Positions 41,102-50,527 of a stretch of DNA of 64,000 bases are shown in pieces (within the stretch, counting starts at the first letter, position 1; each line of letters opens with the position of its first letter). The stretch comes from an uncultured Alphaproteobacteria bacterium (GTDB lineage: Bacteria; Pseudomonadota; Alphaproteobacteria; HIMB59; GCA-002718135): contig CACKSM010000003.1 of NCBI GenBank assembly GCA_902602885.1, positions 22,255-86,254 of the forward strand, written 5' to 3'. Position numbers and translations under genes: made by a program. Below the pieces are notes generated by a model. It worked only from the letters and a program-made list of their open reading frames with translations. It searched no databases and was not told where the DNA came from.

Positions 41102-42063
41102 TATTTAGTCTCCAATAGCTCTAAACACCGAAACAGAGATTGACCTAAGTAATGGCATAAATATCTGTCATCCATCGAGTCAAAAAAATGATATTCATCT
41201 ATCTCTTTTAAAAATAATGTTTCTACAGCTTCTTTTATAGATTTTTTATTTTGATTTTTATCCATGTATGATTTGAAAAGACCGTATGGCAAAATGTAGT
41301 TTGAATTTCTTGAATTAAAAATTGAAAAATTTTCTTTCAGAGTGTTTACTACGTATGTTATATAATCTGTTATTTTAGTTATTGCTGAATATACTCTGTG
41401 GTTTTTGGTAATATCATAAATATCCCAAAAACAATCAAGTGATACTGATAAATAGCCAATATCAGGACCGTCATACTCATTGAACCAACCATCTTTGTGC
41501 TGCTGATTTAGGACTTTATTTAATAAATTATCGTATTTTGAACTCTCTAAAGTTTGTGGATCAATATAGTTTATATAAGTCAAAGCAGCTAGCCCAGCTA
41601 TTTGTTGATTCATAGCTTCTTTTTCATATCTTTTTAAAAGTTGAAATGCTGCTTTTTCAATTCCTTTTTTTATGTTCTCTATTTCAATTACTTTTTCATT
41701 AATGAGCTTACATATGGATAATGTTGAAAAAGCTAAAGGTGCATAGCCTCTCTCATAAGGATAGTACTCCTCAAATGATCCATATTTATTTACTCTATTG
41801 TTCCAAAAAATACAGCCAGCTTTTGCTAAATCTTTTATTTCTCTAGTAAAAATTTGATTTCTTTTTAATTTAGAAGCTATGTAAATGGAGTAGGAGCCTT
41901 GTTGTAATATAATTGAAGGAAAATCTCTAATTTTATAATGCCACCAATTTCTATCAAAGCATCCATAGAACTTGCTATTTTCATCTCTGCAAACTTGCGT
42001 CATAATACGTGGAAAAAATAAATTTGATCTATTCTTTAAAAAAATTAAGATTTTTTCATTCAT
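41101..42063 (-). CDS. hypothetical protein, possible alpha/alpha-toroid fold
   Basis: Repeated helical segments with aromatic/glycine spacing (FYGCFDRNWWHYKIRDFPSIILQQGSYSIYI ... QQHKDGWFNEYDGPDIGYLSVSLDCFWDIYDIT); adjacent to the beta-rich ORF. Confidence 0.55.
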   Translation of the reverse strand: MNEKILIFLKNRSNLFFPRIMTQVCRDENSKFYGCFDRNWWHYKIRDFPSIILQQGSYSIYIASKLKRNQIFTREIKDLAKAGCIFWNNRVNKYGSFEEYYPYERGYAPLAFSTLSICKLINEKVIEIENIKKGIEKAAFQLLKRYEKEAMNQQIAGLAALTYINYIDPQTLESSKYDNLLNKVLNQQHKDGWFNEYDGPDIGYLSVSLDCFWDIYDITKNHRVYSAITKITDYITYVVNTLKENFSIFNSRNSNYILPYGLFKSYMDKNQNKKSIKEAVETLFLKEIDEYHFFDSMDDRYLCHYLGQSLFRCLELLETK

Positions 42064-43415
42064 TCATCTCTAACCATTTTAATTAAATTTAAATTTTTTC
42101 TTTTTGCAGGTTTTGATATAAACTTCCAAGAAAGTCTTAAATAATTAAAAGTGGGACCTAAAATTTTTTCTGGTATGGATTCCATTAATTTAATACTTAA
42201 TTTAAAACTACAAATTTTAAAAATAAAAATGATAAATAATTCAATTACTATTCTTATAAAAGTAATATTATTTGGCTTAATTCCAAAATTTGGAGTTTTT
42301 ATATTAAATTTTCTTTTAATTAGCATTCTTATATAAGAACCTCGTTTTTTAAAATCTAACATATGTCCATGCATAGATAATGCAAAATTTTCATTTATAG
42401 ACTCAAGTGATATTATTGATTTATTTTTCATAATATTTAGAATTTTATTTAATTCTTCATTTCTTACATTTACTATAGATTTTGCTTTACTTTTTTTTTC
42501 TACTATTGGTGACCAAGCATCACCAACTGCAAGATCAGCAAACTCATTAACAAAATCCATACTATTTAAGCTTATTTTAGAGATATAAAATGGAATCAAA
42601 TAATTGTAGTAAATTTTTGGAATGCTTATAGATTTACCAGATTTGTAATTTACTAATAATGACCCAGGCCAATTTCCATCTCTCCATTTAAATTCATCAA
42701 TTTTATCAAATTTATTTATTTTGTATTTTAATTTTAATGAGTTTAAAAAATTCGATGATAGCATAGTTCCTGTATATGGGCCTAAGATATATTTGATTTG
42801 TAAAGCCTTTAAATTTTTATTTACTTGCAGGTATCTTATTGCTGCAGATTGTTCAGGTAAAGTTGTTATTGCATAATTCTCATTAACTTTAAAATCGCGA
42901 AAACTGTCAAGATTTGAAACGGCTGTATATACTGATTGTGATGATTGTCTAATCTCAGTTTCTGTTCTAGCAAAAAAATATTCCCCACCTGTTGGATTTT
43001 TATTTGATTGCTTAATTAAAATCGCAGCATCTATTAGTTTATTTTTTAGTAAATATATTAAAACTTCTGTTATAATACCCGCACTGGAGAAATGTTTATG
43101 ATTTTTATAATCGTTAGACCAACCCAAAAACAGACCTTCTGTAATTCCTAGAGGCCAATTATCTGGAAATTTTTTATAAAAATTTTTGTATAGGTCATAA
43201 TAGTTAAGTTTGTTTGCTGGACACGCATTAAACAAATCTTGATCAATATCTTTTGAAACATTGCTAGAAAAACTCGGCATTGGTTTTTCATAATTAGTAA
43301 CCATTTTAGCTTCATCATAATTGTGAGAGCTTACGCAAAGACCACAACTAAAACACAAATCATTTTTTAAAATTTTATTTTCAATTTCTTCAATTAAAGT
43401 AAATTTTTTTTTCAC
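42060..43415 (-). CDS. FrhB-like (coenzyme F420 hydrogenase/dehydrogenase beta subunit family) Fe-S protein
   Basis: CFSCGLCVSSH ferredoxin-like motif, ACPAN, FSSAGIITEVLIYLLKNKLIDAAI, TTLPEQSAAIRYLQ, ADLAVGDAW. Confidence 0.8.
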   Translation of the reverse strand: MKKKFTLIEEIENKILKNDLCFSCGLCVSSHNYDEAKMVTNYEKPMPSFSSNVSKDIDQDLFNACPANKLNYYDLYKNFYKKFPDNWPLGITEGLFLGWSNDYKNHKHFSSAGIITEVLIYLLKNKLIDAAILIKQSNKNPTGGEYFFARTETEIRQSSQSVYTAVSNLDSFRDFKVNENYAITTLPEQSAAIRYLQVNKNLKALQIKYILGPYTGTMLSSNFLNSLKLKYKINKFDKIDEFKWRDGNWPGSLLVNYKSGKSISIPKIYYNYLIPFYISKISLNSMDFVNEFADLAVGDAWSPIVEKKSKAKSIVNVRNEELNKILNIMKNKSIISLESINENFALSMHGHMLDFKKRGSYIRMLIKRKFNIKTPNFGIKPNNITFIRIVIELFIIFIFKICSFKLSIKLMESIPEKILGPTFNYLRLSWKFISKPAKRKNLNLIKMVRDE

Positions 43416-44368
43416 GAATTTTTTGATTTACTCTCAAAATTTTTAATAATTGTCCTCATTTCTTCTAGGTGCTGTCTATTGATATTCATTAGATCTGCAA
43501 GCAAAGAAGTGATGCATGTCTGAAATCCTATTATCATTAATGTTATAGACAAAATAAGACTTGGAATATGTGTTCTACCCACTTCTATAAAAACATAAGT
43601 AAGTAAAAGCCATCTGACTCCAAGAATTACACCAATAGAGAATAACAAAACCCCTAATGTAAAAAAAAATCTAAATGGTTGATATGCTAATATTATTCTT
43701 AAAATGATAAAAAAAGAATTTTTTATATAATTAAAGTTACTTTTAACTAACTTTGATTTTCTATAATCACTATTTATTCTAATATCTACACAAGTCGTTG
43801 GAATACCAATATTACCTGCCTGTATTATTGTTTCTAAGGTGTATGTAAAATTATTAAAAACAATTAATTGAAGAGCGGCCTTTTTTGAAATAGCTCTAAA
43901 ACCGCTCGTTACATCTAAGATATTTGTACCACTAATTTTTCTTACAACGAAACTTCCAATCTTCTGTAATTTTTTTTTCACATATGAAAAATTTTTAATT
44001 TCTTCAATCGGTCTGGTTCCAATTACAATTTCATGGCTATTATCAAGAATTGGTTTTACTAATAAATTGATATCATTTGCATTATACTGATTATCTGCAT
44101 CAAGATTTACAATTATATCAGCATTTAATTTTATTGATTCATTGATGCCTGTCATAAAAGTTTTAGCCAAACCTAAATTTTTTTTATGCTTAAAAATATG
44201 TTTAACACCTTCTTTTTTAGCTATTTCTACAGAATTATCATTACTACCATCATCAATCAAAATAGTAATAATTTCACTTATTCCAGTAATATTTTTTGGT
44301 ATACTTTTTATTGTTTTAGCTAAAAGTAATTCTTCATTATAACATGGGATTTGAACAACTAAACGCAT
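43412..44368 (-). CDS. glycosyltransferase family 2 with C-terminal TM segments
   Basis: VQIPCYNEELLLAKTIKSIP, TILIDDGSNDNSVEIAK, IVNLDADNQYN, DVTSGFRAISKKAAL. Confidence 0.92.
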   Translation of the reverse strand: MRLVVQIPCYNEELLLAKTIKSIPKNITGISEIITILIDDGSNDNSVEIAKKEGVKHIFKHKKNLGLAKTFMTGINESIKLNADIIVNLDADNQYNANDINLLVKPILDNSHEIVIGTRPIEEIKNFSYVKKKLQKIGSFVVRKISGTNILDVTSGFRAISKKAALQLIVFNNFTYTLETIIQAGNIGIPTTCVDIRINSDYRKSKLVKSNFNYIKNSFFIILRIILAYQPFRFFFTLGVLLFSIGVILGVRWLLLTYVFIEVGRTHIPSLILSITLMIIGFQTCITSLLADLMNINRQHLEEMRTIIKNFESKSKNS

Positions 44369-44480
44369 ATTTTATCAAATATCATTAAGCTTTTATTTAA
44401 TAAAGAACTATAATTAACCTAATTAGAAATATAAACTGCATATTGGAATTCATATATTATAGTGTATATCTATTTAAAAT

Positions 44481-44557
44481 GGCGGAGTAGCTCAGTTGGT
44501 CAGAGCGCACGGCTCATATTCGTGATGTCGGGGGTTCAAATCCCTCCTCCGCTACCA
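44481..44557 (+). tRNA. tRNA-Met (CAT), elongator type
   Basis: GGCGGAGTAGCTCAGTTGGTCAGAGCGCACGGCTCATATTCGTGATGTCGGGGGTTCAAATCCCTCCTCCGCTACCA; 7-bp acceptor (G1-T72 wobble), anticodon loop CTCATAT, T-loop TTCAAAT, encoded CCA. Confidence 0.93.
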
Positions 44558-44584
44558 TTTTAAAAAAAAATTATTATTGAGAAA

Positions 44585-45544
44585 ATGAAACTAAGTAATT
44601 TAAAAATGCTTGTCATTGGAGACATTATAATTGATCATTACCAATTTGGAGAAGTGAGCAAAATATCTCCAGAGGCTCCAACACCAATTATAAACCTAAA
44701 ATCATCGGAATATAAACCAGGAGGAGCCTCAAATCTTGCAATCAATTTAGCATCAATCGGTGCATCAGTAACCCTGATTGGTGTCGTTAACTCAAAAAAA
44801 CACATTGGATTGATAAACAAATATTTAGCAAATAAAAAAATAAATTTAAAAATTATTATTGATAGCAACTACACAACACCCTTTAAAACTAGATTTATTG
44901 CAAATGGGTATCAACTTTTAAGATTAGACGAAGAAGAAGTTTCAATTAACAAAAAATTTTCATACAATCGAAAAATAATAAATTACGCTAATAAATGGAT
45001 TAATCAGAATAAAGATAATAACACTAGCGCAGCTGTTTTATTTTCTGATTATCAAAAAGGATCATTAATTGATCCAAAAAAAATTATTGAGAAGTGTAAA
45101 GAAAAAAAAATTATTACTTTTTTAGACTCCAAATCACAGGATCTTAATAGATATAAGGGGGTAGAGATATTTAAGCCAAATAATCATGAGTTTAATTCAC
45201 TGTTTAATAATTCTAATCAGACTGATGCAAATAAATTTAAATATTTACAATCAAAATTTAAATTTAAAACAATTTTTAGAACATTAGGTGAAGAAGGTAT
45301 TGAACTTTACTCAAAAAACAAATTAAAAAAAATTAAAACCAAATCTGTAAATGTTTTGGATGTAACTGGTGCTGGAGATACTTGTCTTGCTCTAATATCA
45401 GTTGCAAAGTTGCTTAATTTCTCCGATTATGATTGTGCAATGATTGCAAATAAGGGGTGTGCCCTCGTTATTGATAAGATTGGCACTGCTTCTGTCACAA
45501 AGGATAATTTTTTAAATATTTTAGATGAATTCAAAAAAAAGTAA
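44585..45544 (+). CDS. rfaE1: D-glycero-beta-D-manno-heptose-7-phosphate kinase (N-terminal half of HldE)
   Basis: MLVIGDIIIDHYQFGEVSKISPEAPTPII, KPGGASNLAINLASIGASVTLIGV, DVTGAGDTCLA. Confidence 0.9.
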   Translation: MKLSNLKMLVIGDIIIDHYQFGEVSKISPEAPTPIINLKSSEYKPGGASNLAINLASIGASVTLIGVVNSKKHIGLINKYLANKKINLKIIIDSNYTTPFKTRFIANGYQLLRLDEEEVSINKKFSYNRKIINYANKWINQNKDNNTSAAVLFSDYQKGSLIDPKKIIEKCKEKKIITFLDSKSQDLNRYKGVEIFKPNNHEFNSLFNNSNQTDANKFKYLQSKFKFKTIFRTLGEEGIELYSKNKLKKIKTKSVNVLDVTGAGDTCLALISVAKLLNFSDYDCAMIANKGCALVIDKIGTASVTKDNFLNILDEFKKK

Positions 45545-45941
45545 AATAGTGTTTACAAATGGATGCTTTGATATTTTACATGCAGGCCATGTTCATCTTC
45601 TAAAATACTCAAAAACACTTGGAGAAAAATTAATAGTTGGCCTAAATTCTGATAAATCAATCAAAAAATTAAAAAAAGGAAAAAATAGACCTATTAATAA
45701 CCAAAAGCATAGAAAATTAATTTTGGAGTCTTTAAGATTTGTTGATCAGGTAATTATATTTAACGAAGAAACCCCGCTAAAGATTATTAAAAAAATCAAA
45801 CCTGATATTCTTGTGAAAGGCTCTGATTACAATTTAAATAATATTGTTGGATTAGAGGAAGTTTTAAAAAATGGAGGTAAAGTTAAAATATTTAAAAAAA
45901 AAATTAATTTTTCCTCAACAAAAATTATTTCTGAATTGTAA
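45525..45941 (+). CDS. rfaE2: D-glycero-beta-D-manno-heptose 1-phosphate adenylyltransferase (C-terminal half of HldE)
   Basis: VFTNGCFDILHAGHVHLLKYSKTLGEKLIVGLNSDKSIKKLKK, DILVKGSDY, FSSTKII. Confidence 0.92.
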   Translation: MNSKKSKIVFTNGCFDILHAGHVHLLKYSKTLGEKLIVGLNSDKSIKKLKKGKNRPINNQKHRKLILESLRFVDQVIIFNEETPLKIIKKIKPDILVKGSDYNLNNIVGLEEVLKNGGKVKIFKKKINFSSTKIISEL

Positions 45942-45997
45942 ATCAATTGAAAATCAATACTATTTAAAAATGATTTTAAATTTTTATATCGATTAAA

Positions 45998-46411
45998 ATG
46001 CACGAAAACAGAAAATTTGAAGTAAAAATTAAGCTTTCCAATAAATCTTTTGGTTACTTTACATCATTTATCTTTTTAATAATATTTTTGTACCCACTTA
46101 TATTCTATGATGAGTCAACTCATCGAATTTGGGCAATAATTATTTCATTAATATTATTTTTATTATCATTTTTTTATAGCAAAATATTTGAGCCCTTAAA
46201 AAACCTTTGGTTGAAGATTGCAAAAATTATTTCACATATACTATCTATATCAGTAATGTTATTTATTTTTATTTCTACTTTAGTTCCAATCGCTATCATT
46301 ATGAAAATATTAAGATATGATGGCTTGAAACTTAAATTAAAAAAAAATACAAATACATATTGGATAAAAATAAAAAATAATAATCTTGTTTCCTTTAAAG
46401 ACCAGTTTTAA
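45998..46411 (+). CDS. SxtJ-like membrane protein
   Basis: Three or more TM segments, FGYFTSFIFLIIFLYPL, followed by DUF5989-like ORF and carbamoyltransferase. Confidence 0.7.
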   Translation: MHENRKFEVKIKLSNKSFGYFTSFIFLIIFLYPLIFYDESTHRIWAIIISLILFLLSFFYSKIFEPLKNLWLKIAKIISHILSISVMLFIFISTLVPIAIIMKILRYDGLKLKLKKNTNTYWIKIKNNNLVSFKDQF

Positions 46412-46413
46412 AT

Positions 46414-46563
46414 ATGGATTTTATCAAACAACTTTTTAAATTTTTTGCAGTTCGAAAAAAATTTTGGTTACTTCCAATAGTCATAATGTTGTTTATATTT
46501 GGTGGATTAATTATTTTATCTCAGAGTTCAGCAGTTGCCCCTTTTATTTATACATTATTTTAA
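46414..46563 (+). CDS. DUF5989-like small membrane protein, 49 aa
   Basis: MDFIKQLFKFFAVRKKFWLLPIVIMLFIFGGLIILSQSSAVAPFIYTLF; not in the ORF track; sits between SxtJ-like and carbamoyltransferase genes. Confidence 0.8.
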   Translation: MDFIKQLFKFFAVRKKFWLLPIVIMLFIFGGLIILSQSSAVAPFIYTLF

Positions 46564-46566
46564 ATT

Positions 46567-48399
46567 GTGAAAATCATACTTGGCATATCAGCTTTTTATC
46601 ATGATAGTGCAGCTGCTTTAGTTAAGAATGGTGAAATTGTAGCTGCTGCTCAAGAAGAGCGTTTTACAAGAGTGAAACATGACTCTAATTTTCCATTATA
46701 TTCTGTTAAATATGTTTTAGAAGAAGCAAAAATTGAACTGTATGACGTTGATGCGATAATTTTCTATGACAAGCCTCTACTAAAATTTGAAAGATTACTT
46801 GAAACATATGTTAGTTTTGCTCCACGAGGATTGATATCTTTTGTTAAGGCTATGCCAATTGTTTTAAGAGAAAAATTATTTTTAAAAAATTTAATAATCA
46901 AAAATTTAAAAACATTAGATAAAAGCCTGAAACCAAATAAAATTTTTTTTTCTGAACATCATTTAAGTCACGCTGCAAGTGCATTTTATCCGTCCCCGTT
47001 TGAAGAAGCAATTATACTTACTATGGACGGAGTAGGGGAGTGGGCTACAGCTTCTGTTGCTCAAGGTAAAGGTAAAAATATCAAGATTCTTAAGGAGCTG
47101 CATTTTCCACACTCATTAGGCTTACTTTACTCTGCGTTCACTTACTATTTGGGTTTTAAAGTTAATAGTGGTGAGTATAAAGTCATGGGATTAGCTCCTT
47201 ATGGTAAACCAAAATACAAAAATATTATATTAAATAAATTAATTGATCTTAAAAGTGATGGGTCTTTTAGGTTAGTTATGAAATATTTTAATTTTGCAAC
47301 TGGTTTAACCATGATCAATAGTTCATTTTCCAAACTATTCAAACAGCCTATAAGAAAAGAAAAAGAGAAACTAACAGAATTTCATATGGATATTGCTGCT
47401 TCTATTCAGGCTGCGACAGAAGAAATTCTCTTAAAAATAACTAGTAATATTCATCAAGAATATAAGATTGACAATTTATGTTTAGCTGGCGGAGTTGCAT
47501 TAAACTGTGTTGCAAATGGAAAAATATTACGAGATAATAAATTTAAACAAGTATGGGTTCAGCCTGCACCAGGAGATTCTGGTGCTGCACTTGGGGCAGC
47601 ATTGCTATTATATTATAGTAAAAAAGAAAATCAAAGAAAGATAGTTTCTAAAGAAGACTTAATGAATGGCGCCTACCTTGGTCCATCCTATACAAATTCT
47701 CAAATTGAAAAAGATCTTAAAAATGTAAATGCTAAATATATTTTATTAGATGATGAAGAACTAATTAATGAGGTTTCTAATTTATTATACAAAGGAATGA
47801 TTGTTGGGTGGTTTCAAGGAAGAATGGAATTTGGACCTAGGGCACTAGGATCAAGATCGATATTAGCCAATCCAATGATTAAAGATATGCAAAAAAAACT
47901 AAATTTAAAAATTAAGTTTAGAGAGTCATTTAGACCATTTGCTCCAGCAGTAATTTATGAAAATTTATCTGAGTGGTTTGATTTAGACATTAAAAGTCCT
48001 TACATGCAATTTGTTAGTCGTGTTAACAAAGATAAAATATTAATTGATGAGAATACAAAAAGTTTTTTTGGAATAGAGCGTCTAAATTTAATCCGCTCTC
48101 AAATTCCATGTGTTACACATGTAGATTATAGTGCTAGAATTCAAACTGTGCATAAGAATACAAATTTTAGATTTTATTCTTTAATAAAAGCTTTCAAAGA
48201 TTTAACTAATTGTCCAGTATTATGTAATACATCATTTAATATTAGGGGTGAGCCAATAGTTAATTCTCCTTATGATGCATATAGATGTTTTATGGGCACT
48301 CAAATGGACGTACTAGCTATTGGAAATTACATTTTATTTAAAAATGATCAAATCAACAATCTTGATCCTAATTATAAAAATCAATTTTTAAACGACTAA
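46567..48399 (+). CDS. carbamoyltransferase (NodU/TobZ family)
   Basis: ILGISAFYHDSAAALVKNGEIVAAAQEERFTRVKHDSNFP, EHHLSHAASAFYPSPF, LAGGVALNCVANGKI, GRMEFGPRALGSRSILANP. Confidence 0.95.
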   Translation: MKIILGISAFYHDSAAALVKNGEIVAAAQEERFTRVKHDSNFPLYSVKYVLEEAKIELYDVDAIIFYDKPLLKFERLLETYVSFAPRGLISFVKAMPIVLREKLFLKNLIIKNLKTLDKSLKPNKIFFSEHHLSHAASAFYPSPFEEAIILTMDGVGEWATASVAQGKGKNIKILKELHFPHSLGLLYSAFTYYLGFKVNSGEYKVMGLAPYGKPKYKNIILNKLIDLKSDGSFRLVMKYFNFATGLTMINSSFSKLFKQPIRKEKEKLTEFHMDIAASIQAATEEILLKITSNIHQEYKIDNLCLAGGVALNCVANGKILRDNKFKQVWVQPAPGDSGAALGAALLLYYSKKENQRKIVSKEDLMNGAYLGPSYTNSQIEKDLKNVNAKYILLDDEELINEVSNLLYKGMIVGWFQGRMEFGPRALGSRSILANPMIKDMQKKLNLKIKFRESFRPFAPAVIYENLSEWFDLDIKSPYMQFVSRVNKDKILIDENTKSFFGIERLNLIRSQIPCVTHVDYSARIQTVHKNTNFRFYSLIKAFKDLTNCPVLCNTSFNIRGEPIVNSPYDAYRCFMGTQMDVLAIGNYILFKNDQINNLDPNYKNQFLND

Positions 48400-48536
48400 T
48401 CTCAAGAAATAACACTACTGATATCTAGTTTGAATTATTACGCAAAATGCTGTTTGCAAATATGTTTATATACATATTTAGTTTTTTAATAATTGTGATT
48501 TAAAATTAATAATATATAGCAGACTATTTACTTTAT

Positions 48537-48613
<77 letters not shown>

Positions 48614-48738
48614 AAATCAATATAATCAATCAAATTGCTATTACTTAATATTTCTTTTAATTTTAACAACTTAAATTTAATCGTTGCTCTTAAATTCAAA
48701 TTTTTTTATTTAGTTTTAATTTATATATAAAAATAATT

Positions 48739-49602
48739 ATGAAAAATTATATTTTAATAATATGCATTATAATTGTTTGCCCTATAACTTTTATAATTTT
48801 ATCTCCAAGATCTGTATTAGTTGAAGTTAGAAATTTTTTTATTTATGAAAAATTTATTGATTTAGATAAAATTAATCCTCAAATTAATAATATTAAATTT
48901 ATACAAGATACATTCAAGAATAAATTAAATTCTTTTGAAGATTTCTATGATTATAGAAAAGGGAGATTAAGAAATAAAGCTTTTTCAAATGAAATTATTT
49001 TTAATGAAAAAGTAGATGATTGTTTTGGAAATAATAACAAAGGATATATGTGTGGTTGTAGTGATATTTCGGAAATAATTTTAGCTTTTTGTTCTTCTAA
49101 AAATAATAATTGTTTTGAAGTAGTTAATTCAAGTGTACATTCAATAGTTTATAATAAAACTACTAATACTGTAATAGATCTTTTTTATGGTTATTATTTT
49201 CAAGGTACAATTAGTGAGCTTGTCGAACTTGCAAAAAAGAAAAAAATTTCTGAAAGTCCAAGATTTCATATAATTGGTGGAAAATATATAGCAGCACATA
49301 TAGATCTCAATAATTTAGACAATATAAATAATAAAATTAATTATGATTTTACCGTTAACAAACTAAATGATGTTGAAATCGAATTTATTGATTCACATTA
49401 TAGTTATTTATTTAAATCATGGGATGATTATATACTTGAGAGTCTTGGTAATGATGCAAATAAATTATTGATTCAAAGAGGTCAATATTATTGGACTGGT
49501 AATGAATTTTTTTATCCTCTATTGGTTCATATAAGAACAGTTAACAACAACTTATATAGAGTTGTAAAAGAAATATTGGGTTATTATTACAATGGTAGGT
49601 AA
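48739..49602 (+). CDS. hypothetical secreted/anchored protein, possibly transglutaminase-like
   Basis: N-terminal TM; ordered Cys (YMCGCSDISEIILAFCSS), His (SVHSIVYN), Asp (TVIDLFYGYYF) reminiscent of a Cys-His-Asp triad. Confidence 0.5.
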   Translation: MKNYILIICIIIVCPITFIILSPRSVLVEVRNFFIYEKFIDLDKINPQINNIKFIQDTFKNKLNSFEDFYDYRKGRLRNKAFSNEIIFNEKVDDCFGNNNKGYMCGCSDISEIILAFCSSKNNNCFEVVNSSVHSIVYNKTTNTVIDLFYGYYFQGTISELVELAKKKKISESPRFHIIGGKYIAAHIDLNNLDNINNKINYDFTVNKLNDVEIEFIDSHYSYLFKSWDDYILESLGNDANKLLIQRGQYYWTGNEFFYPLLVHIRTVNNNLYRVVKEILGYYYNGR

Positions 49603-49643
49603 TTAATATTTTACAAAATAATATTCATATATTATTTATAACT

Positions 49644-50489
49644 ATGTCACTAAAATTAGATGATATTAAGTTATCAAATAAAAAAATATCAATATTAAAT
49701 AAGAAACCTTTTCCGTTCTTCTGTTGGGATAATTTCCTTCCTATAGATATGTACAAAGAGCTAGAAGCTTGTTGGCCAGATGACTCATATTTTAAATCTT
49801 CAATTTATGGAGGCAAGCAATCCATTCAAAAAAATCAAAGTGATTTAGTTGAGAAATTTTTTGACAAAAATCAAATTTGGAGAGATTTATTATGTTTATT
49901 TGATAGTCAGCAATTCATAGATGACGCTAAACAATTTATCAAGCCATTACAATTTCCTCATCGACCTATAATTTCTATGAAAAATTGGAAACTTAATAAA
50001 CAAAAAAACCTATCAAATTTTTTTACTACTAACGAAGTTGAGATTGACTGGGAATTATCAAGATACAATAAAAACAATTTTCTGTCTCCTCATACAGATA
50101 GATTGACAAAATACATATCACTACTTCTTTATTTTCCTGATCGAAAATGGAATCAAAGTTATGGAGGAGGAACCGTGATGTATGAGTCTAAAGAAAAAAA
50201 ATATGAACGAAATTGGGGTAATGTTTACATTCCTCTTGAATACATGAATAAAGTAAAAACTTTTGAATATATTGAAAATAGAATGGTGGGTTTTATAAAA
50301 ACGGCAAACTCTTGGCATGGCGTAGAGCCAATTAATCAACCAAGTAATATTTACAGAAAAGCCCTTGCAATTAACATAAGCTTAAGTGAAAAATCAAAAA
50401 TGTCTTTTTCAAATAGGGCAAAAGAGTCTTTTGTGAGGAGGATTTCATACAACAGATTTAAGAATATTGATGTTCATAAAAAAAATTAA
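49644..50489 (+). CDS. 2OG-Fe(II) oxygenase-like protein
   Basis: HxD in NFLSPHTDRLTKYISLLLYF, distal His/Arg in ANSWHGVEPINQPSNIYRKALAINISL. Confidence 0.75.
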   Translation: MSLKLDDIKLSNKKISILNKKPFPFFCWDNFLPIDMYKELEACWPDDSYFKSSIYGGKQSIQKNQSDLVEKFFDKNQIWRDLLCLFDSQQFIDDAKQFIKPLQFPHRPIISMKNWKLNKQKNLSNFFTTNEVEIDWELSRYNKNNFLSPHTDRLTKYISLLLYFPDRKWNQSYGGGTVMYESKEKKYERNWGNVYIPLEYMNKVKTFEYIENRMVGFIKTANSWHGVEPINQPSNIYRKALAINISLSEKSKMSFSNRAKESFVRRISYNRFKNIDVHKKN

Positions 50490-50527
50490 TGGTATTAGGA
50501 TAATAAGTTTCTAATAAATAGTAAACT

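Noticed and set aside
44142-44342. 66-aa plus-strand ORF antisense to the GT2 gene
   Set aside because: Complement of clear GT2 motifs.
44638-44868. 76-aa minus-strand ORF inside the heptose kinase gene
   Set aside because: Antisense to conserved PfkB motifs.
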